A stretch of DNA of 64,000 bases from Chitinophaga silvatica (GCF_003419895.1 NZ_QPMM01000020.1:19653-83652), one strand, 5' to 3'. Positions 24,535 through 34,512 are shown, numbered from the stretch's first letter. The notes: generated from the sequence alone by a model not told the origin. Numbers and translations are program-made.

Positions 24535-27500
24535 TTACTTATTGTTTAAATCTATATAGACATCAATATCCGGTTGTTTGTGCAGGAAACCCGCCAACTC
24601 GTCATTCATTTCTATATTTCTGTTAAACGTATGTAGTTTTGTTTGCATTTGCAAATCTCTGTCTGTCAGGTGTAAATGTAAGATTGTGGTACCTGGATAC
24701 CTGTTTACATTCTCTACCAGAAAATCTACTGTTTCCCTGGTAACAATCTGAGGCATGGTATTCAGATATATTTGTTTTGTATGCGTTTTCTTCACTTCCT
24801 GAAGCAATTGTATACCATTCACCTTGAACTCGTATTCGTTATCATTGAAGCGTTTCGATTTAAACCCGCCATTTATGAACAGGCATAAGCCTGGCTTCAG
24901 ATAAGGACCAAATCGAATAAAGTCTTCACTCCACAAAGCAAACTCAAATTTACCACTATAATCTTCAATGGTCATAACACCAAACTGACGATTATTCCTG
25001 GATATCCTTTCCTGCGCATTGGTAATGTAAACAGCCAGTCTGAAATTCCGTTCCCTGGCTCTTCCACCGGTGGAACCAGGCGTTGAAATTTCTGCCTGAT
25101 ACTCTACCAGTTCCTGGATACTGTTCATTTGATAATGCTTCAGCTCAAATCTGTAATCATCCAATGGATGCCCAGAAATATAAATACCGGTGATTTCCCG
25201 CTCGTTATTCAGCTTCATTATCAACGGCCAAGGATCACAATTGGCAATCTTCGGGGGTTCGATATCCGGCATCTCTTCAGCGCCAAATAAACTGCCAATG
25301 GAGGAGGTACCACCTGCGGAAACCTGCTGCCCGAATTTAACAATCTTATCCAAACCTGTTACTGTTTCACCTTCCGGCTTATGGAAATATTGTGCTCTAT
25401 GCAGCGCCGGGAAACAATCAAAGGCTCCCGACATCACCAGGGCTTCCAATGATTTCTTATTAACAGCACGCTGATTTACCCGTTTGATAAAATCAAAGAT
25501 GGAGGTAAATGCGCTATCTTTCTTCCTCTCTTCCAACAAGTTCTCAATGGCTGCTTCACCAACTCCTTTAAGTCCACCTAACCCAAAACGAATCTGTCCC
25601 TGTTTGTTTACCGCAAAACCCTTAAACGATTCATTTACATCCGGTGGTAATACGTCTATGCCCATACGCTTACATTCTTCCATGAAGAAAGTAATCTTCT
25701 CAATGTTGCTGGCACAGTTGAGAACAGACGACATATACTCAGCAGGGTAGTGGGCTTTAAGGTAAGCTGTCTGATATGCTACGAAAGCATAACAGGTAGC
25801 ATGGGATTTATTGAACGCATAGGATGCGAAAGCTTCCCAGTCGGTCCATACTTTTTCACAAATCTTTGGATCGTGCCCTCTTTCGGAACAGCCTCTCATA
25901 AACTGTTCCTTCATTTTGTTCAGTACAGCAATCTGCTTTTTACCCATTGCTTTACGCAATACGTCGGCATCTCCCTTAGAGAAACCAGCCAGCTTCTGAC
26001 TGAGCAACATTACCTGCTCCTGATACACGGTAATACCGTAGGTATCGTTCAGGTATTCTTCCATTTCGGCAATATCGTACTGTACTGGCTCCAACCCGAG
26101 TTTACGACGGATAAACGATGGGATATACTCCAGAGGGCCCGGACGATACAAGGCGTTCATGGCAATGAGGTCATCAAACCTATCGGGTTTCAGCTCCCTC
26201 AGATATTTTTGCATCCCCGGCGACTCGAACTGGAACGTAGCATTGGTTTCACCCTTCTGATACAGTTCATAAGTTTTGACGTCGTCGAGCGGGATATAAT
26301 CTATATCAATATCAACTCCGTGATTCTGCTTGATCATTTCCAGGGCGCCCTTGATAATGGTAAGGGTTTTCAGCCCCAGGAAGTCCATCTTGATTACACC
26401 GGCCGATTCGATAATACTTCCTTCAAACTGAGTAACCAGCAGGTCGGAATCTTTGGCTGTAGATACCGGGATCAGATCATAGAGGTCTTGTGGTGCAATG
26501 ATGATCCCTGCAGCATGGATACCGGTATTACGTACCGACCCTTCCAATACGCAGGCTTCCCTCAGCACTTCACCCTGCAAATCCTCGCCTTTTATGAGTT
26601 CTCTTAGCTTCTTTACGTTTTCAATATCTTCTCCCACCAGCCCTTCTTTATCGGAAAGGCTCTTTTCACCTTCCAGGGGGGCGTTAAAGATCCTGTTGAG
26701 CTGAATGCCGGGTTTGTCTGGCACCAGTTTAGCCAGGCCGTTGGAATCCGGTAATGGAAGGTCCATTACCCTGGCCACGTCCTTGATACTCATTTTGGCG
26801 GCCATGGTACCGTAGGTAATGATTTGTGCTACCTGGTTTTTACCATATTTCTGTACCACATAATCAATAACTTTCTGGCGGCCTTCATCATCGAAGTCCG
26901 TATCAATATCGGGCATGCTTTTACGTTCCGGGTTCAGGAAACGCTCGAACAGGAGGTTGTATTTAATAGGATCTATATTGGTGATACCAATACAGTAGGC
27001 AACTGCCGACCCGGCGGCCGAACCACGACCAGGACCGATGAAAACGCCCAGATCACGTCCTGCCTTGATGAAATCGGCCACAATAAGGAAGTAGCCGGCA
27101 AATCCCATATTCTCAATTACCTGAAGTTCGAAGTTGATCCGCTCTTCAATATCGGCAGTCATCTCAGCATAGCGTTTGTGGGCTCCCTCCATAGTCAGGT
27201 GCCTTAAATACTGATCCTGCGTAAAGAATTCTTTGGGAATAGGGAAGTTGGGGAGGAGAATGTCTCGCTTCAGATCCAGCAACTGCACTTTATCAACTAT
27301 TTCATTCGTATTGTCGATAGCTTGCGGAAGATCATGAAACAACTGGGTCATTTCTTCCGTAGTCTTGAAATAGAACTGGTCGTTGTAAAATGCAAACCTT
27401 CTGTTTTTCATAGACGACTCATCGTCTGAAAACTCTTTATTGGTAGGAGTGCTTTTCTTTTCACCGGTATTGATACAGAGTAGAATGTCGTGGGCATTGG

Positions 27501-28179
27501 AATCGGCCTGATCTACATAGTGCGAATCGTTGGAAGCAATTACCTTCACGTTGTATTTCTCTGCAAACCTTAACAGCACCACATTTACCTGATCCTGTTC
27601 AGGGATTCCGTGGCGTTGTAATTCCACATAAAAATCTTCTCCAAAGATATCGAGCCACCAGCGGAATTCCTTCTCACCGGCTTCCTCTCCATGCTTCAGG
27701 ATTGTTTTCGGAACAGATGCCCCTAAACAACAGGTGGTAGCAATTAAGCCTTTATGGTATTGAAGTACCAGTTCTTTATCGATGCGGGGATATTTACCGT
27801 ACAATCCTTCAATATACCCTAAAGAACAAAGTTTGATAAGATTTCTATATCCTTCGTCATCCTTTGCCAGTAATACCTGATGGTAACGAATGTCTTTTTC
27901 ATCCCTGGTAAAGGCACGTTTATGCCGGTTTTCTACTACATAAAATTCACATCCTACAATAGGCTTCACTTTCAAGCGTTTATCCTTTGGATCGCCTGGG
28001 TTTAATTTGTTGTTATAGGCTTCTGCAACAAATTGGAAGGCTCCAAACATATTTCCATGATCAGTGATAGCCAGGGCGGGTTGATTGGAAGCCATCGCTT
28101 TTTTGTAAAGCGACTTTATATCTGCGGCACCATCCAGTAAGGAGAATTGGGTGTGAACGTGTAAGTGAGAAAAAATCAT
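24535..28179 (-). CDS. dnaE: DNA polymerase III alpha subunit DnaE
   Basis: Replicative polymerase catalytic subunit, 1214 residues. The N-terminal PHP domain begins SHLHVHTQFSLLDGAADI. The polymerase palm contains FIGPGRGSAAGSAVAYC and the catalytic aspartates in MPDIDTDFDDEGR (about residue 420). Further on are GDADVLRKAMGKK, FNKSHATCYAFVAYQTAYLK, a helix-hairpin-helix FGLGGLKGVGEAAIENLL and an OB-fold with LAVYITNAQERISRNN. It has no built-in proofreading exonuclease, so it is of the DnaE rather than the PolC type. It stands alone, followed by trxA. Confidence 0.97.
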   Translation of the reverse strand: MIFSHLHVHTQFSLLDGAADIKSLYKKAMASNQPALAITDHGNMFGAFQFVAEAYNNKLNPGDPKDKRLKVKPIVGCEFYVVENRHKRAFTRDEKDIRYHQVLLAKDDEGYRNLIKLCSLGYIEGLYGKYPRIDKELVLQYHKGLIATTCCLGASVPKTILKHGEEAGEKEFRWWLDIFGEDFYVELQRHGIPEQDQVNVVLLRFAEKYNVKVIASNDSHYVDQADSNAHDILLCINTGEKKSTPTNKEFSDDESSMKNRRFAFYNDQFYFKTTEEMTQLFHDLPQAIDNTNEIVDKVQLLDLKRDILLPNFPIPKEFFTQDQYLRHLTMEGAHKRYAEMTADIEERINFELQVIENMGFAGYFLIVADFIKAGRDLGVFIGPGRGSAAGSAVAYCIGITNIDPIKYNLLFERFLNPERKSMPDIDTDFDDEGRQKVIDYVVQKYGKNQVAQIITYGTMAAKMSIKDVARVMDLPLPDSNGLAKLVPDKPGIQLNRIFNAPLEGEKSLSDKEGLVGEDIENVKKLRELIKGEDLQGEVLREACVLEGSVRNTGIHAAGIIIAPQDLYDLIPVSTAKDSDLLVTQFEGSIIESAGVIKMDFLGLKTLTIIKGALEMIKQNHGVDIDIDYIPLDDVKTYELYQKGETNATFQFESPGMQKYLRELKPDRFDDLIAMNALYRPGPLEYIPSFIRRKLGLEPVQYDIAEMEEYLNDTYGITVYQEQVMLLSQKLAGFSKGDADVLRKAMGKKQIAVLNKMKEQFMRGCSERGHDPKICEKVWTDWEAFASYAFNKSHATCYAFVAYQTAYLKAHYPAEYMSSVLNCASNIEKITFFMEECKRMGIDVLPPDVNESFKGFAVNKQGQIRFGLGGLKGVGEAAIENLLEERKKDSAFTSIFDFIKRVNQRAVNKKSLEALVMSGAFDCFPALHRAQYFHKPEGETVTGLDKIVKFGQQVSAGGTSSIGSLFGAEEMPDIEPPKIANCDPWPLIMKLNNEREITGIYISGHPLDDYRFELKHYQMNSIQELVEYQAEISTPGSTGGRARERNFRLAVYITNAQERISRNNRQFGVMTIEDYSGKFEFALWSEDFIRFGPYLKPGLCLFINGGFKSKRFNDNEYEFKVNGIQLLQEVKKTHTKQIYLNTMPQIVTRETVDFLVENVNRYPGTTILHLHLTDRDLQMQTKLHTFNRNIEMNDELAGFLHKQPDIDVYIDLNNK

Positions 28180-28325
28180 CGGCTATTCTATTTCGTCAAG
28201 CGACAAAAGTAGGAGTTTATTTTCGATTTTGAATAGAATAGACTCTTCTTAAAAATTCAATCGCTTAAAAATCAAAAGTTTGAGAAATGACATGTATTTT
28301 AGCGAAAATTTTTACCAGACCGACT

Positions 28326-28997
28326 ATGATCAGAGTAAAGGGACATCTTGTGAAGTTATCGATATGTGCATTGTCACTTAGCTCTTGCGCTTCACTGAAG
28401 AAAACCACCGCCAGTAAAAAGGCCACAACACCTACAACCACAGAATCTGCCGCCAACAGGCGGGTAGAATTTTTAGACGGTATTTCTACTAAACGTAATA
28501 CCTATACTCCCAAAACGGAGAAGAAAGATGTCAGCATCAGTAAAAACATCACCAGAAGCAGTGCAAACCTGGAAATGGCCCAAGGCTGGCAATTCAAATA
28601 TGCACAACTGTTGGATGTAGCTGTTGAACAGGTCCTGAATCAGCGTTTATACAGTTTTATTGAAGATTGGTGGGGAACTCCCTATCGTCTTGGAGGAAAA
28701 ACAAAATCAGGAATAGATTGCTCCGGTTTTGTAAATACCCTGATGAATACTGTCTTCGCAATGGGATTGTCGGGAAATTCGGCCGATTTGTTTACCCAGG
28801 TTAAGCGAATGGGTGTCAAAGACTTGCATGAAGGCGATCTGGTATTTTTCAGAATTCACCACCGTCGTATTTCCCATGTAGGCATATATCTCGAGAATGA
28901 TAAATTTGTGCATGCCTCTACCAGTAATGGTGTTATTATCAGCGATCTTAAAGAGCCATACTGGAAGAAGTATTATGCCGGAGGAGGTAGATTATAA
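28326..28997 (+). CDS. NlpC/P60-family lipoprotein, cell-wall peptidase
   Basis: 223 residues from ATG 28326, which starts a proper lipoprotein signal (MIRVKGHLVKLSICALSLSS, lipid Cys next); an ATG at 28287 would add 13 residues. After a low-complexity Lys/Thr-rich linker, the NlpC/P60 domain holds the catalytic Cys in GIDCSGFVNTL, the His in ISHVGIYLENDKFVHAST, and WWGTPYRLGGKTKSG. Such enzymes cut D-Glu-diaminopimelate bonds in peptidoglycan peptides. It is transcribed away from dnaE. Confidence 0.92.
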   Translation: MIRVKGHLVKLSICALSLSSCASLKKTTASKKATTPTTTESAANRRVEFLDGISTKRNTYTPKTEKKDVSISKNITRSSANLEMAQGWQFKYAQLLDVAVEQVLNQRLYSFIEDWWGTPYRLGGKTKSGIDCSGFVNTLMNTVFAMGLSGNSADLFTQVKRMGVKDLHEGDLVFFRIHHRRISHVGIYLENDKFVHASTSNGVIISDLKEPYWKKYYAGGGRL

Positions 28998-29083
28998 GCC
29001 CTCAATACATTTGTTTTATTGTTAATTTTATCCGATTTTTACTGTTTTAACTTGATCTCTGCAACAGCAGTATAAGACCTATC

Positions 29084-30019
29084 ATGGAATTAGCTCCCAT
29101 CGTATTATTTGTGTACAATCGGCCTGATTTAACTTTAAGTACACTGCAACATTTAAATCAGAACAAAGAAGCCGGTGAAAGTACCCTTTATGTATATTGC
29201 GACGGTCCTAAAGCTAATGCAAGTCCTGAACAAAGAACGCAAATCAATAAAGTGCGTGAAATTGTTAGGAGTAAACAATGGTGCAAGGAAGTAGTAATAC
29301 TGGCCGCCGAACAGAATAAAGGCCTGGCAACAGCCGTAATTGATGGTGTTACCGAAGTTATTGCACGCCACGGCCGGGTTATTGTGCTGGAAGACGACCT
29401 TACAGTTTCTCCCTATTTCCTTAAATTCATGAATGACGGGCTTAATAAATATGCTGACGAAGAAAAGGTGATGGCCGTTCATGGTTACCTTTACCCGGCA
29501 ACCCTACCCGCCAGTGAAACTGCTTCTACTTTCCTGATTCATGATCCGGGCAGCCTCGGATGGGGAACCTGGGCCAGAGCCTGGAACAAATTTGAACCGG
29601 ATACCGAAAAAGTAATTGAACAAATCAAAGCCAAAAGGCTGAAGAGGCAGTTCGACTTCTGGGGAGCATATCCTTTCTTCAGAATGCTGCATCAACATAA
29701 AAATGGAAAAGTAAGCTCCTGGGCCATCAGATGGAGAGGAACCGCTTATATTCACGATATGCTTACACTTTATCCCAATCGTTCACTGGTCAGACATGAT
29801 GGCAACGTAGCTGCTGCTACCCATCATTTCAAAGAGGAAGATTGGCTTTATACAGAAATCTATCAGCATGAAATACCTGTAAATGATATTCCTGTAAAGA
29901 ATAATGAGAAGATGGAAAAAGTGTTTGCAGATTTTCTCAGATATAATGCCGGTATGACAATTTCTGCTAAAATCAAAAACAGATTAAAGCAATACTGGAA
30001 AAAAATTGCAGGATCATGA
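29084..30019 (+). CDS. Family 2-like glycosyltransferase (GT-A fold)
   Basis: 311 residues, no signal peptide. The N-terminal nucleotide-sugar fold is seen in APIVLFVYNRPDLTLSTLQH, then NKGLATAVIDGV and the metal-binding acidic motif VIVLEDDLTVSPYFLKFMND. The middle part (DPGSLGWGTWARAWNKF, SWAIRWRGTAYIH) is typical of sugar transferases for surface polysaccharides in Bacteroidota. It is the first gene of a five-gene operon: the next gene overlaps it by four bases (ATGA). Donor and acceptor are unknown. Confidence 0.86.
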   Translation: MELAPIVLFVYNRPDLTLSTLQHLNQNKEAGESTLYVYCDGPKANASPEQRTQINKVREIVRSKQWCKEVVILAAEQNKGLATAVIDGVTEVIARHGRVIVLEDDLTVSPYFLKFMNDGLNKYADEEKVMAVHGYLYPATLPASETASTFLIHDPGSLGWGTWARAWNKFEPDTEKVIEQIKAKRLKRQFDFWGAYPFFRMLHQHKNGKVSSWAIRWRGTAYIHDMLTLYPNRSLVRHDGNVAAATHHFKEEDWLYTEIYQHEIPVNDIPVKNNEKMEKVFADFLRYNAGMTISAKIKNRLKQYWKKIAGS

Positions 30020-30708
30020 TTAAAAAGCTCAGGAAAATATTCAAGAAAGTAAAGCGGGATATCATCGCTCCTGCACCCTGGAACAATCTGAGAAGACTTC
30101 AGCCCCTTTCTACAACCTTTGGCTTCGATAGAGGCACTCCCGTAGATCGTTATTATATAGAAAATTTTCTAGGCTCACATAAAGCCGATATTAAAGGAAG
30201 CGTACTTGAAATAGCTGAAAGCAGTTACTCAAAACAGTTTGGTGAAAACGTCAAAAGCTTTGAAGTATTGCACGTACAAGCCGGTAATCAGGTAACTATT
30301 GTAGGTGATCTTACCAACAAGGTATCGCTGCCCGAAAATAATATTGATTGTTTTATCTGTACCCAGACTTTCAATTTTATTTACGACTTTAAATCAGCAA
30401 TTGAAGGAGCCTATCATTTACTGAAACCAGGTGGAGTGCTGTTGGCAACGCTGGCCGGTGCTACTCAAATTTCGGCCTACGATGCACAGCGCTGGGGCGA
30501 TTACTGGCGTTTTACAGCTCAATCAGCTACCCGGGTTTTTGGAGATGTTTTTGGTGCAGATAATATTGAAGTAACTTCTTTTGGCAATGTGCTTACCTGT
30601 ACCGCTATCCTGCATGGCATGGCGGTTGAAGAGCTTACAGAAGAAGAATTAAAATACCAGGACCCTGTTTATCCAATCATTATTGCAGTAAGAGCTGTTA
30701 AAAGATAA
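30016..30708 (+). CDS. SAM-dependent methyltransferase, class I
   Basis: 230 residues. The Rossmann-like core has a motif I variant (GSVLEIAESSYSKQFG), the acidic strand VTIVGDLTNKVSLP, DCFICTQTFNFIYDF and the 'post' motif HLLKPGGVLLATLAG, as in type-11 methyltransferases. The start overlaps the upstream glycosyltransferase by four bases and the next gene starts 11 bp later, so it very probably methylates a sugar or glycan in the same pathway. The conserved glycine-rich loop of motif I is unusually poor in Gly here. Confidence 0.84.
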   Translation: MIKKLRKIFKKVKRDIIAPAPWNNLRRLQPLSTTFGFDRGTPVDRYYIENFLGSHKADIKGSVLEIAESSYSKQFGENVKSFEVLHVQAGNQVTIVGDLTNKVSLPENNIDCFICTQTFNFIYDFKSAIEGAYHLLKPGGVLLATLAGATQISAYDAQRWGDYWRFTAQSATRVFGDVFGADNIEVTSFGNVLTCTAILHGMAVEELTEEELKYQDPVYPIIIAVRAVKR

Positions 30709-30719
30709 ACGAAAATCAG

Positions 30720-31718
30720 ATGAGCGGATTAAGCGATAAAATATTCAATGTTGTACATTATGTTGCCAATAAGGTGCAACGCCCTGCAGTGATCCTGCTG
30801 TATCACCGGGTCACAAAACTCATGCAGGACCCCCAGGAGTTAGCAGTATCACCTGCTAATTATGATGCCCATCTCGCTCATCTGGCTGCTGAATATAATG
30901 TTCTCGATGCCACACAATTTCTCGATCATGTTATCAATAAAAAGCCCTTTCCCGAAAGAGCTGTTTTTATAACATTTGATGATGGCTATGCAGATAATTA
31001 TCATGAAGCACTGCCTCTTCATGCCAAACATGAAGTACCGGCACTGTTTTATATCACCACCTCTAAGCTCAATACTCCTTATGAACTTTGGTGGGATGAC
31101 CTCGAACGGGTACTTCTTACAACAGACCCGTTACCATTAAAATTAGATGTCAATATAGCTGGCCAGGCATGGGAGTACCCAACTGACTCCTTCTCTGCAA
31201 TTACTGAAACCTATTATGCTTTACAACAGGTGCTGAGATTTTGCAAACCTGATGTAATAGAATCTGTAATGGCGCAGTTATATGATTGGGCTGGAACTAC
31301 TGCTGAAGGCAGGCCCACTCATCGTATGATGACATGGGATGAATTAAAGGTAATGAGCCAGTCGCCCTACGTTACAATAGGTTGCCATACGCACAGACAC
31401 CCTGCTGTAGGCATGCTGTCGTACGATGAGCAACTGAGTGAAATTGGAGAATCAAAACGTTTATTGGAAGAGCATTTGCGCATTCCTATCGAACATTTTT
31501 CCTATCCTTTTGGCAGCAGAAAGTTTCTGGGTAGCAAACGATACTATAATGCAGACAGCATCAAGGCATCAAAAGCTCTCGGTTTAAAAATGGTATGTGC
31601 CAACTACCACGGGCAAGTGCATTCGTGGAGCAACTCTTACGCCTTGCCTCGTATTCTTGTAAGGAACTGGGAACTGCCGGAATTCAAAAATAAAATGCAA
31701 CAGTTCTTTAAATATTAA
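30720..31718 (+). CDS. Polysaccharide deacetylase (NodB homology domain)
   Basis: 332 residues. The carbohydrate esterase 4 domain has the TFDDGY motif at residues 85-90 (base and metal Asp) and the metal-binding H-x3-H in IGCHTHRHPAVG, then FSYPFGSRKFLG. The N-terminal PAVILLYHRV is common to this subgroup. No signal peptide is visible, so it may act on a lipid-linked intermediate at the cytoplasmic face. It is the third gene in the glycan operon. Confidence 0.9.
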   Translation: MSGLSDKIFNVVHYVANKVQRPAVILLYHRVTKLMQDPQELAVSPANYDAHLAHLAAEYNVLDATQFLDHVINKKPFPERAVFITFDDGYADNYHEALPLHAKHEVPALFYITTSKLNTPYELWWDDLERVLLTTDPLPLKLDVNIAGQAWEYPTDSFSAITETYYALQQVLRFCKPDVIESVMAQLYDWAGTTAEGRPTHRMMTWDELKVMSQSPYVTIGCHTHRHPAVGMLSYDEQLSEIGESKRLLEEHLRIPIEHFSYPFGSRKFLGSKRYYNADSIKASKALGLKMVCANYHGQVHSWSNSYALPRILVRNWELPEFKNKMQQFFKY

Positions 31719-31722
31719 TTAG

Positions 31723-32970
31723 GTGAAAGTACTTTTTATCAATAAATATGAAGACAGCGGAGGTGCAGCCATTGCGGCACAACGAATAGCAGAAGGACTT
31801 GCAGAATATTATCATACCCATAATCATTTCCTGGCCGGTATACATAAAGTAAAAGGACTAAATGTAACGGCTACACGACCTGGAACAATCAGAAATGTAA
31901 TCGAAAGAGGGATTAATGTATTGAGCAACAAAATCGGATTACAATATCTGTATTTCCCTTTTTCTACCGGTTCAATATTAAGACATGCCCAATACTTTAA
32001 ACCCGATGTAATTAGCCTGCACAATATTCATGGTGGCTACTTTGATGCGGCATTGTTACCAAAGCTTTCAGCAATAGCCCCTGTGGTATGGACGTTGCAC
32101 GATATGTGGGCACTAACCGGGAATGCTGCTCATACCTTTGGAGAAGAGTCGTGGAAACAGGGAAGGGTAGGGAAGAATGAACATAAACATTCACCTAAGA
32201 TGGGATTGCCAACCGGCAATTTTTTAATAAACAGGAAGAAAAGACTGTATGCCGACAGTGACCTGTCTTTTGTTTCTCCGTCACACTGGTTATATGAGAT
32301 GACAACAGAAAGTCCGTTGACCAGGAATAAACCTCTTTATCATATTCCAAATCCTATCGATACAAATTATTTCAAACCACAGGATAAGGAACTGGCCCGT
32401 CAGGCTTTGGGAATACCTGCAGGCGCACCTGTGATAACTTTTGTTTCTGAACGGTTGTTCCAGAGCGAATTTAAAGGAGGTGCCGATTTATTACAAATAT
32501 TGAAACTAATAGATGAGCAGCTTAGTTCAACTGTTCATTTATTAATGATAGGTAGAGATGAATTACCGGCAACGTTCAAACATCTGAAACCTATATACAC
32601 CGGTTATGTGAAGGAAACCAGTAAAATGATGCAATGCTACAGTGCCAGTGATATATTCTTTTACCCGACCCGCGCAGATAACCTGCCAAACGTATTGATA
32701 GAAGCCGGAAGTTGTGAAACGGCATGTATTACCTTTGATGTTGGAGGATGTAAGGAAATTGTGTTGGATCAGCAAACCGGATATGTTATTCCGCCTGGTA
32801 ACCTGGAACAATTTGCAAAGCAAACCTTAACACTGCTCCAAAATCCTGTAATCAGTGAGGAGTTTGGAAAAGCTGCCAGGGCTCATATAATCACGAATTA
32901 TGGAATGCCTGTTGTAGCACGCCAGTACTATGAACTATTTCAATCTGTCATAAAATCTAAAAATAACTGA
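31723..32970 (+). CDS. Family 4 glycosyltransferase (GT-B)
   Basis: 415 residues, starting at a GTG four bases after the upstream stop. GT-B features: KVLFINKYEDSGGAAIAAQR at the N-terminus, HDMWALTGNAAHTFGE, and in the donor domain VITFVSERLFQSEFKGGADL, YSASDIFFYPTRADNLPNVL with the E-rich signature IEAGSCETACITFDVGG. This is the retaining GT4 pattern. It probably adds a sugar to the glycan built by this operon. Confidence 0.9.
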   Translation: MKVLFINKYEDSGGAAIAAQRIAEGLAEYYHTHNHFLAGIHKVKGLNVTATRPGTIRNVIERGINVLSNKIGLQYLYFPFSTGSILRHAQYFKPDVISLHNIHGGYFDAALLPKLSAIAPVVWTLHDMWALTGNAAHTFGEESWKQGRVGKNEHKHSPKMGLPTGNFLINRKKRLYADSDLSFVSPSHWLYEMTTESPLTRNKPLYHIPNPIDTNYFKPQDKELARQALGIPAGAPVITFVSERLFQSEFKGGADLLQILKLIDEQLSSTVHLLMIGRDELPATFKHLKPIYTGYVKETSKMMQCYSASDIFFYPTRADNLPNVLIEAGSCETACITFDVGGCKEIVLDQQTGYVIPPGNLEQFAKQTLTLLQNPVISEEFGKAARAHIITNYGMPVVARQYYELFQSVIKSKNN

Positions 32971-32973
32971 CCA

Positions 32974-33729
32974 GTGAGCGTTTCAGTAAAACCACTTGTA
33001 AGTATTATTACTGTATGTTTCAATGCAGGTAAATATATCGAAGCAACCATTCAGAGCGTGGTTTCGCAAACCTATCCGAATATCGAATATCTGATTATTG
33101 ATGGGGCCTCAAAAGACAATACGCTGGAGGTAGTAAATAAATATCGTTCTAAAATAGCAACCATTGTTTCAGAAAAGGATAAAGGACTTTATGATGCAAT
33201 GAATAAGGGTATGCAATTGGCGACAGGAGAGTATTTGCTGTTTTTGAATGCTGATGATGTACTAACAGATGAGCATGTTATTGCTGCTATGATGTCGACC
33301 TGCCATAATGCAGATGTTTATTATGGAGAAGCAATGTTTATGGATGAAGAGGGGAAAGACATTGGTCTTCGTTCTACTCAAACTCCGCATAAAGTACCGG
33401 ATCAGCTTACCTGGAAAAGCCTGAAATACGGCATGGTGGTTTCACATCAGGCATTCATTATCCGTAAGTCATTAAGTCCGTTATATGATCTTAACTACAA
33501 GGTGTGTGCAGATATCGACTGGATGATTCGCAGCCTGAAAGGTTCTCATTCTGTTTGTAATACACATATAGTTGTTGCCAGATTCAGAGTCGGTGGTACT
33601 TCCAAACAACGGCAGCAGCTTGCCTGGAAGGAACGTTACAAGATTTTAAGTAAATACTACGGCCATTTACCAAATTTTACTCACCATCTGTTTATTGGAT
33701 TGAGATATATTTTCTCTAAGAGATATTAG
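32974..33729 (+). CDS. Family 2 glycosyltransferase
   Basis: 251 residues; GTG start four bases after the upstream stop. The GT-A fold is plain: VSIITVCFNAGKYIEATIQS, IEYLIIDGASKDNTLEVV, EKDKGLYDAMNKGMQLATGE and the DxD-like metal site LFLNADDVLTDEH. This is the colanic-acid WcaE/WcaA-like subgroup by pattern. It is the last gene of the operon and its stop overlaps the stop of the convergent LuxR gene. Confidence 0.9.
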   Translation: MSVSVKPLVSIITVCFNAGKYIEATIQSVVSQTYPNIEYLIIDGASKDNTLEVVNKYRSKIATIVSEKDKGLYDAMNKGMQLATGEYLLFLNADDVLTDEHVIAAMMSTCHNADVYYGEAMFMDEEGKDIGLRSTQTPHKVPDQLTWKSLKYGMVVSHQAFIIRKSLSPLYDLNYKVCADIDWMIRSLKGSHSVCNTHIVVARFRVGGTSKQRQQLAWKERYKILSKYYGHLPNFTHHLFIGLRYIFSKRY

Positions 33730-34487
33730 ATCAACTTCACAGATTCAGCGATGCGGCATGCTTCCATGGCATTTCGTACATGGAGCTTCTCTAAAATATT
33801 TTGGCGGTGCCTGTTCACCGTATTAATACTGATTGAAAGTTGAGCAGCAATATCCTTGCTTCTTTTGCCTCTTTTGATAAGTGAAAGAATATCCTTTTCT
33901 CTGGGCGACAGCAGATTTTTAAATTCATGTTCATCCGGCGGAATCACAGTGCCTGTTCTGGTATTTACAATTACGCCGTAATAGGCATCAGAATTGCCCG
34001 GATCGTGCGACAAATTATAGAGGCATAATGCCAGCCAGATATTTCCATCTTCTGTGCTTTGAACATAAAACATCCTGTGTACTACCTTCACCAACTGATT
34101 GTTTTTATCCAGCATATGCAGAGTACTTACAACCTGGTAGTCCGACCTTTCGGTCACAGGCAGGTTTTTCAATAAATGAAAGAACCTGAGTTCTAGGGTA
34201 TATTTCTTCAGAAGGTCATCTTCCCGTATTTTTTTAAAGATATCTTCTTCCCAGATGGAAGCTATTTCCTCACTTTTTTCATGATAGCTGATCCCCAAAG
34301 CGGCAGCAGTACCGCCTGTATAGATATAGCTTTTATTGGCTTTTAAATCGCTTAATACACTGATGGAATTCTCCAGGCGCGCATAAACCTGAGCAATAAA
34401 CTGACAGTAAACCAGTTGTGAAGGCAGGTCTATATCTTCAAATGACTGCAGGAGTAATTTATCATTAAGCTGTTGTAAAATATTCAT
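33726..34487 (-). CDS. LuxR-family transcriptional regulator
   Basis: 253 residues. The C-terminal helix-turn-helix (about 188-250) is a typical LuxR/FixJ-type DNA-binding domain: LSPREKDILSLIKRGKRSKD, IAAQLSISINTVNRHRQNIL. The N-terminal part (residues 1-175) looks like a PAS-like sensor (VFYVQST-type strands) with no recognised ligand motif, and no receiver Asp is evident. The start lies 7 bases from a perfect 18-bp dyad that also adjoins the divergent DUF1349 promoter, so it may regulate itself and that gene. Confidence 0.88.
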   Translation of the reverse strand: MNILQQLNDKLLLQSFEDIDLPSQLVYCQFIAQVYARLENSISVLSDLKANKSYIYTGGTAAALGISYHEKSEEIASIWEEDIFKKIREDDLLKKYTLELRFFHLLKNLPVTERSDYQVVSTLHMLDKNNQLVKVVHRMFYVQSTEDGNIWLALCLYNLSHDPGNSDAYYGVIVNTRTGTVIPPDEHEFKNLLSPREKDILSLIKRGKRSKDIAAQLSISINTVNRHRQNILEKLHVRNAMEACRIAESVKLI

Positions 34488-34494
34488 AGTTAAT

Positions 34495-34512
34495 ATGGTT
34501 ATTTATAACCAT
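34495..34512. promoter_or_regulatory. Perfect 18-bp dyad, candidate operator
   Basis: ATGGTTAT-TT-ATAACCAT, exact inverted repeat, in the gap between the luxR and DUF1349 genes. It touches the candidate -33 element of the DUF1349 promoter and lies just upstream of the luxR start. A half-site (atggttaat) recurs at about 34560. Placement fits an operator for the LuxR regulator, by inference. Confidence 0.5.

Noticed and set aside
25750..26607. 285-residue open frame opposite dnaE
   Set aside because: It lies wholly inside the certain dnaE gene on the other strand and its translation shows no domain; it is a shadow frame.
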